Part shown: positions 57,859 through 64,000 of the stretch, piece after piece | How the letters are laid out: each line of letters begins with the position of its first letter | Position numbering within the stretch: position 1 is the stretch's first letter | DNA from: Sesamum alatum | Lineage: Eukaryota > Streptophyta > Magnoliopsida > Lamiales > Pedaliaceae | NCBI GenBank assembly: GCA_034509735.1 | Contig: JACGWO010000012.1 | Span: forward strand, 5,702,367 to 5,766,366 | DNA: 64,000 bases | Direction: 5' to 3' | The notes under the pieces: model-generated | Databases searched by the model: none | What the model was told of the DNA's origin: nothing | What the model saw: the letters and a program-made list of their open reading frames with translations, nothing else | Position numbers and translations under genes: made by a program

Positions 57859-60168
57859 ATGGACAGAAGACAAGTGTATGGTCCACGCGATGAAACCGTG
57901 TTGTCATCACAAAGGCAACACAGGTCTGATGAGGTGATTGATGGCGATTTAGATGAAACTTTAAAGGCACGACGTGCAGATGGTGCATTTTGGACACACT
58001 TCCAAGAGCATGCCCCACATCACAGGGTGTTGGCAGTTCTACACGAAATGGAGTTTACGGTGTGTACCGATGCGGCAGAATTGTGTATGATGTGCATCTT
58101 ATCACAGCACTGGTTGAGAGGTGGCGCCTCGAAACACACACGTTTCACTTCACCGTAGGGGAAGCGACAATAACCCTACAAGACGTCCAAATAATTTGGG
58201 GACTCCCAATAGACGGACTTGCCGTCACCGGAGTGGATCAGGAGAGATCTACTACCGAATGGCAGGAATATTATGCTCTTTATTTGGGCTTTCAGCCATA
58301 CCAAGGGGAACTTAGGGGTTCGCGTGTGTCCATAAACGTAATTTTGCGTCACATTACACCGATCAGAATTGATGATAACACACCGTTCCCCAATGTCGTA
58401 CAATACGCACGTTGTATGGCATTAATTCTTTTCGGTGGGGTGATGTTCCCTGACTCATCCAGGCATCTGGTATCATTACTATATGTCCAGAAATTAGAGG
58501 ATATCGGCGCCACCCGAAACTATAGCTGGGGCAGTGCTGTGCTCGTATTCTTGTACCGCGAATTATGCAATGCCAGCACCAAAGGCAAAGCCCAAATTGG
58601 TGGCCCGTTGCAGTTACTGCAGGTAACATTAAATATTTATATTAGTCATTAACCAACTTATTGCAGTATTTTATTTTTGAAACAAGCTTATTATTTTACA
58701 GATTTGGGCTTGGTCGCGAATCACACCAATAACACCCGGTTTTGGTGATGAACGTCTAACGATGGGGCCAATACAAACTTATAATAATCGGCTCCTTCCA
58801 ATACCACCGTACGGTGCAACGTGGAACAAAAAACACAACTTCACCCGCACTGTACGTTGGACTGTCCGGGTATTTAGAGATATGCTAGATAGCATGACGG
58901 CTGATCAGGTAAACAAGACTCATCGTTATGCATAATTATTTATGAATACTAATTACCCACTAATTCAACATATTTGCTTTTATTTTCAGTTTCTTTGGCA
59001 GCCGTATGACATGAATTTGGAGAACATTCTAGCCTACTCAGATGAGTTCAATCCCCAGTTGTGGACATCAATATGTCCCCTAATATTTTATGCCATTGTG
59101 GAAATGCATCATCCCGAACGGGTACTTCGTCAATTCGGAATGAGGCAAGACATTCCACAGGGTACAGACAGTCAGGAAATGAGCCTCCATAACATTTCCC
59201 GTAGAGCACGTGGGGGCACAGACTGGGAGACTCATCACGCGATATACGTTAGTAGATGGGGTAGACGAAGTGAAACGATTGTGCGCCGACCACCCATTTC
59301 CAACGGAAGAGATATAGAAAATGGATATTAGTATTGGTACGGTAGAATAACTCGTCAATTTGTCTCATCGTCTACTGATAGACGTGTGGAGAGTGGCTAT
59401 CAACCTGGACATGCACCAACAATACAACATGTGGTATGTTGTGCAATAAAACTTGATTCATGTTACACCCATTTTTCTCTTACATTTAAATTCATTATTT
59501 TAAAATTGGTGCAGGAGCAATATGCAGAGGCCCTTCATCTAAGTGTTCAACCTCTACCAACCAATGCCGAACAGGCTTTGCAAATGCATCAGCGGTTTAA
59601 TATCGGAATGATTGAACTTCGTGAAATGCTTTCTCATTTTTCGAGGGATAATCAGCCCGAACAACAAGCAGCGCCACATGATAATGCTCCGTCTACGTCC
59701 CACAGACAAAGGAGAAGCAGTAGCAGAATGTCTACAAGTTCACTTAGAGGTGATGATACTATTGGGGCAGATATAGCTGGTCCATCCACAGTGCATACAC
59801 CTCCAAATGTATATCAAGACTGCTATGTGCCTCAACCGCCCCAACAAAGTGATTGGTTTGATTCAACTCCATACATGCCAAGCCAACAACCTTATTATGG
59901 ACAGGTTGATCTTGACCTTGACCTTGTCCTTGACACGAGTCAAACATACGCACCAGAATATAACATCTCACCAATTCCATTTTCAGCATTTGGTGCATAT
60001 CGTGATTATGGAGAGTCTAGTTCTGCAACATCATCAAGTCGGTTGCATATGAATGCAGATGATGATGATAATGTTGAAGATGAATCAATACAAAATATGG
60101 GTGAAGAAATAAGAAGACCTCGGCGCCAACGGCACCGACGGACAAGTGGAACGGGCGGTCATTTTTAA
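57859..60168 (+). pseudogene. plant mobile domain (PMD/MAIN-like) gene, two lesions
   Basis: A transposon-linked family; host relatives such as Arabidopsis MAIN act in genome stability and silencing. Exons 57859-58622, 58702-58908, 58990-59433 and 59515-60168, all GT/AG, about 689 codons. The PMD core is clear: GVYRCGRIVYDVHLITALVE, RWRLETHTFHFTVGEATITL, DVQIIWGLPIDG, later WAWSRITPITPG and FLWQPYD. The C-terminus is hydrophilic and ends in acidic DDDDNVEDES and basic RRPRRQRHRR segments. Lesion one: near 58053 the frame shifts after HEMEF to YGVYRCGR; exon 1 is one base short of whole codons, so one base is missing. Lesion two: TAG at 59329-59331 between ENGY and YWYGRITRQF. The gene is bracketed by palindromic arrays. 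It is probably part of a mobile element; no transposase is seen nearby that clearly belongs to it. Confidence 0.75.
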
Positions 60169-60267
60169 GAATTGTAATTATTATAATTAATTTTTAAAAT
60201 TTTATTTTTTGATTTAAATATAATTTTTTGATGTAATTATATTTTTATACATTTATTTAAATATCTG

Positions 60268-60271
60268 GAGA

Positions 60272-60313
<42 letters not shown>

Positions 60314-60330
60314 TTAAAAAAAAAAAAGGT
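60268..60330. repeat. (AAT)n microsatellite and A-rich tract
   Basis: About 13 AAT units are followed by A-rich sequence, directly after the mobile-domain stop and its AT-rich 3' flank and before the right palindromic array. Confidence 0.85.
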
Positions 60331-60468
60331 GAAGTCGAACTCTCGGAGTTCGACTTCATATGAATGAAGTCGAACTCCATGACTTCGACTTGTCGAAGTC
60401 ATGGAGTTCGACTTCAATCATATGAAGTCGAACTTCAAGTCGAAGTCATGGAGTTCGACTTCGACTTT
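60331..60468. repeat. right palindromic GAAGTCGAACTC array
   Basis: GAAGTCGAACTC and its complement GAGTTCGACTTC alternate five or more times, some with 'ATGACTTCGACTTGTCGAAG' in between, giving several overlapping hairpins. It mirrors the array at 57288-57419, so the pair brackets a 3.2-kb segment. Outer ends 'aaaagtcga' (left) and 'tcgacttta' (right) are complements. Confidence 0.85.
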
Positions 60469-60595
60469 ATAATCACGCCCAAAACAATGAAAAATAACCA
60501 TAAATAGAAAACAAAAACCGCTAAACAGTGAAATCAAAATACGGTTTAAAAGGCAAAATGGGCCAAAACAGTCTTTACAAAATATAGCCAAACAT

Positions 60596-60643
60596 TGGGT
60601 CTGTTTTGGGCTGTTTCAGAAACAGCCCAAAAACAGACCCAAA
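60596..60643. repeat. near-perfect long hairpin
   Basis: GGGTCTGTTTTGGGCTGTTTC is followed, after one base, by its complement GAAACAGCCC... with one added A. The stem is about 22 bp. 'TTGGGTCTGTTTTGGG' resembles terminal inverted repeats of plant DNA transposons, so this may be two element ends joined head to head. Confidence 0.7.
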
Positions 60644-60849
60644 CACAGTGCGGATTTTTCACTTGTTATGCTTCTTGTGGAACTATTCAGAATGTTAGAT
60701 TTAAGGCAAATACAAGAAGAATCCATTGAAAGTTGCCGGAGAACTTGATAACTAGTTCTTTCCGTCAACAAGAAATGAATTTCATAACTTCTTTGGCTCA
60801 TTAACAGAAGAATATCATATCAATTCTTTTCCGGGGAAAAAAATAGAAA

Positions 60850-61202
60850 TTCCTTGAGCCATATAAGCATTTTTTATCTCATGCAACCCAGTAACAATAT
60901 TTGGCATCGACATTCGATCTCTGGGCAATTCCTTGGAACATGCCACTCCAATTCCCAGAACAAAAAACCATGCAGTTCTTGATCCTACTATTCATAGTGC
61001 GTTTGTGTTCATCTAGAATGAATGGATCCAAAACTTCCATTACTTGGCTTGGCAATGCTCTGCTCACACAATCATGAAGGCTTGAGTGACCTGAAAATTC
61101 ACCGTCTGTCGGTCTTCTATTTGTGAACGTTCATCTCTAGTAGAGAAATCCCATAACTATATACGTCCACGGATGCTGAAATCATGTCACTCATGCCATA
61201 CT
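60850..61202 (-). pseudogene. orphan last exon of the LRR receptor kinase family
   Basis: The stretch is a decayed copy of exon 2 of the genes at 30050 and 34039. Its 5' edge keeps the intron acceptor ('cctattcacag' before AGTATGGC). It has EYGMSDMISAS, VDVYSYGI, a central MSRALPSQVMEVLDPFILDE and SRIKNCMV. A 4-nt insertion after LLEM ('aacg') and an extra base after KNCMV shift the frame, and the original stop is lost. No exon 1 is found upstream, so only the kinase end was copied or kept, about 24 kb from the intact genes. Confidence 0.8.
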
Positions 61203-62219
61203 CTGTGAATAGGTATGAATTAGAACTGTTGGTATATATTACATATATATATTGCATTTTAATATTAAATTTATAACCTGTGCCCTTTCATTTTCTCTCC
61301 ATTGATGTTGAGGTTAGTGGGTGTTTATGATATTAGTATTTGTAATATTTCTCTTCATTACATCATCCCACTACAACACCATATTCATCCCCACTATTTA
61401 TTGTAACCTATAAGGGCTCGTTTACTTTTGTGGTTTCGATAAATAATTGATAGGGCCTGAATGGATTTCTTGTAGGATTTGAGAAATTAATAGAAGTTAT
61501 AAGTTGTTTACTTTATTAGACCACGTGATGGATGAAAAGTTTTAATAGTAAAGATATTGAATACTTTGCTGGATAATTTTCTGGATAAATGGTTGTAATT
61601 ACATTGTCGCCCTTTCAATCAACTTCGGTTTAAAGAAAAGGAAAAAGTATGTAACTGTAGGCTGTAGCCATAAGTCTCTGTTGGGTTGGGTGTAAACCTA
61701 TATCAGTTCGTGTACTTTGTCTCTTTTATTAATGCAATCTGCAGTCAGACATTATACATTGTCTAGGAGTTTAACATTTTCGAACAATATGCTATTAAAT
61801 CTGAAAGATAACTGAGAATGAAATCTGAAAGATAATTGAGAATTAAATCCGTATCCTTTGCACCATAATGTAAGATAAAAATCAGCCCTACTGTGCACAA
61901 TGCTAAGCTACTAATTGAAATGTTAATATAAGAACCAAAGCAATTGTCTACAGATTCTGATCAACTGAATCAGCTAACATGAAATGCTAATATAAGAAGT
62001 TTTAAATAATGTATACTAACCACAATTGAAGTCACTAAACTGCAAAATATAGTTCTTAACAAAAACCTATCACCAAACTGAAATATCCACATTACACCAA
62101 AGTCCTCCAAAACCATAAAAATTTAATTAAGGTCAAGCAACAACCAGTTTCTACAAAAACATCACGCAGTTCAATATAATCAAAATATTCACATCCTATG
62201 TCCAAAAGCACCGCTAATA
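61203..62219. other. spacer containing a possible Harbinger left end
   Basis: At 61411 'TAA' precedes GGGCTCGTTTACTTTTGTGG, a plausible 3-bp target site and terminal inverted repeat of a PIF/Harbinger element whose genes start at 62220 on the minus strand. The other end is outside the window. No gene. Confidence 0.4.
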
Positions 62220-63252
62220 TCAAACAGACCCATCGAGCATCATATGGATAAATTCAACCTTCTCATCATCAGGAAGGCTAAAAAACAAGTCCAATGACTT
62301 AGTATCACTCACCAGTTTCTTTGTAACGAATAATTTTTCTCTAACTTTGAGGGGACCAACTTTGCATATAGCTTCATAAACTTTCTTCCGTGCCTCTGAT
62401 GCATCAAACTCAAAGCCCATGCGTTTTGACATCATCTCTAGCCTCAAATCAGCCCTGTCAACAAATCTGTCGATTGATTCTATGTAGCAGCATCCAAATA
62501 AGTCAGGTTCTTCTTCCGTTTCTTGAGCAAAATGTTCTTACAGGAGCTCTCATCATTCTGCATAGTTGTATCTGTGGGCATGAAAGACGATGTCAGTAAA
62601 GAAAATATTGTTACTTGGCGAGTCCATGGTTGGGATGAAGTATTCTGGCATTTTGCATTTATCAGCATTCGGTGATGGTTGTGTTACATCACCAATGTCT
62701 TCAGCAAACTCCCCCTTAGCTTTTTCTTTCCCGAACACCTCACACCACGCCGGGTAGAATGGAAATGACTTCAACCTCATATTCTTCGCAAAAGGGTCAA
62801 CCTGAAAAATAGCCATATGAGGACATGTTACGATAACTAAAATGTAGCATTTTAATGATAAACTATATTTAGTAAGAAATACTAACCTTAACATACTTCT
62901 CCCACACATCATCATCCACTATGACCATGTTCGTAGCATCATTCCAGCCGAACCCACTCCGTGCAAGCATGCTAACAATTGATCTGTATGTCTTCTTCCA
63001 CACATGGATCTTGAATTGAATGTGTGGATCGGCCTTGATATCAGATGATGGGAATAGCTTCACCATATCATGTTCTAGCACACCAAGATACCCAGTCCGA
63101 AAACCGTTATCGCACTTCTAGCCCTGCTTAACAATGTCTTTCAATGCAGTGATAAGACCTTCTTCCTCCCTTAGCGACCAGACACGACGGGGCAACTTGA
63201 AATCAAACATACCCCATCGCTTCTGCGGCCGAATTGTTGCTGCATCACTCAT
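62220..63252 (-). pseudogene. second Harbinger ORF1 (Myb_DNA-bind_3), several stops
   Basis: Exons 63252-62887 and 62801-62220 (AAG|gttagt, atttttcag). Start MSDAATIRPQKRWG; then RRVWSLREEEGLITALKDIV, FRTGYLGVLEHDMVK, FKIHVWKKTYRSIVSMLARS, GFGWNDATNMVIVDDDVWEK and FPFYPAWCEVFGK, the complete Myb_DNA-bind_3 pattern. A TAG at 63118-63120 replaces the usual Trp codon after DIVKQG. Near 62540-62600 TGA and TAA stops with a KKRKK segment in another frame show compensating indels. The open tail resumes as a helical region (FVDRADLRLEMMSKRMGFEF) to 62220. It is too diverged from the ORF at 53715-54817 to be the same element family. Confidence 0.7.
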
Positions 63253-63526
63253 GGTTCTTCAACAGCTGTATAGTTTGGAAATTCATATGTATAATATTCA
63301 TAAAATAATGAAAAATCAGCAAGTATAACCAACACATTCCAATTCCACATCACAGATTCAAAATTCATTAAGCAGAGAAATTCAAGTAGCATTGAAGTGA
63401 ACAGAAACAACGTACACCAAACACCATCTAAATAGAGTGCAATTAAAATTCAAATAAGTAATGAAGAACAATCCATATCAATACAACGATTAATCAAACG
63501 CAAGACATCACCTGAGATAGAAACAT
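63253..63526. other. spacer between the two Harbinger ORFs
   Basis: AT-rich, A-rich on the plus strand, with no signal other than the probable 3' UTR of the transposase and 5' leader of ORF1. Confidence 0.45.
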
Positions 63527-63981
63527 TTATGTTTCACAACCCCACCATTCATCAAACATTGATATTGCAAGTTCATCCCTCCACGTCAACCACATAGGAT
63601 TTCCATCAATTGTGCTTACAAACCCTGGAGGTTTAGAACCTCCTGTGTCAACACTTGTAGGGATCATGTGTTCAAGAGGATCAACGGGCATTTCCATTCT
63701 AATATAATTTTGCAATAAACAACACGCCATTATGATGCAATTATGAATTTTTATCGGGTACCACGAAGGACTTCTTAAAATACCCCATCGCATCTTCAAT
63801 AACCCAAAGGATCTCTCAATAATGTTTCTTGCAGACGTGTGCCTCTTATTGTAAAGTTCTTGATAGTTTTGTGGGCCAAAATGATTAGTTTCCCACTCCT
63901 TAAGGTGATAACGAACACCTCTATATGGAGTCAGAAAGCCATCTCCATTAGTGTAGCCATTGTCACAAAGATAGTAATTCC
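63527..63981 (-). CDS. PIF/Harbinger transposase, last exon (partial, window edge)
   Basis: The exon starts right after an acceptor ('tttattgtag') at 63982. It encodes NYYLCDNGYTNGDGFLTPYR, RGVRYHLKEW, KRHTSARNIIERSFGLLKMR (the block with the catalytic Glu), then IIMACCLLQNYIRMEMPVDP and a C-terminal MWLTWRDELAISMFDEWW, ending in TGA... TGA-type stop after GCET. These are standard C-terminal features of plant Harbinger transposases. The N-terminal exons with both catalytic Asp lie beyond the window. The visible part is open; whether the gene is intact is unknown. It lies upstream of ORF1 on the same strand. Confidence 0.75.
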
Positions 63982-64000
63982 CTACAATAAATAAAAGGGT

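Noticed and set aside
1..64000. tRNA, rRNA or CRISPR arrays
   Set aside because: I saw no cloverleaf with a TTCGAATCC-type T-loop, no rRNA core sequence and no regularly spaced repeat-spacer pattern. This is a plant nuclear region, where CRISPR is not expected.

Overview
This is nuclear DNA from a flowering plant, most likely a eudicot. The genes are intron-bearing with GT/AG splice sites. The spacers are very AT-rich and full of plant transposons. The gene set is plant-specific: a GH100 alkaline/neutral invertase, a class I TCP factor, subfamily XII LRR receptor kinases, and a plant-mobile-domain gene. I cannot name the species from the sequence alone.

Layout. 1-14.3 kb is gene-free and packed with fold-back miniature transposons; several have 9-bp target duplications that I could match base by base. 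It also holds two LTR-like remnants in opposite orientation. 14.3-27.3 kb is the conserved gene island: a cytosolic-type alkaline/neutral invertase (+, four coding exons, 569 aa), a TCP8-like transcription factor (+, one exon, 408 aa), and a small mitochondrial COX7c-like protein (-, two exons, 97 aa) whose upstream region carries three TGGGCY site II elements and a G-box. 27.3-30 kb is spacer with a G-rich island. 30-37.2 kb holds two tandem LRR receptor kinase genes (-). The first is intact (999 aa). The second has a 1-nt frameshift in its signal-peptide region.

37.2-50 kb is gene-free and very AT-rich. Its main content is two Helitron-like elements; the first has a hAT-like miniature element inserted in the loop of its 3' terminal hairpin. 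50-55 kb carries a decayed PIF/Harbinger-type transposon (-) with a transposase that ends before its catalytic Glu and two different MYB/SANT-like ORFs. 57.3-60.5 kb carries a broken plant-mobile-domain gene (+) bracketed by palindromic GAAGTCGAACTC arrays and preceded by a cluster of GC-rich hairpins; this is the most unusual structure here. 60.8-61.2 kb is an orphan last exon of the receptor kinase family. 61.4-64 kb is the 3' part of a second, different PIF/Harbinger element, cut by the window end.

The intact host genes are unrelated in pathway: sucrose cleavage, growth transcription, respiration and pattern-recognition-type receptor signalling. The one functional link I see is inferred: class I TCP proteins bind site II elements, and such elements lie in front of the COX7c-like gene beside the TCP8-like gene.
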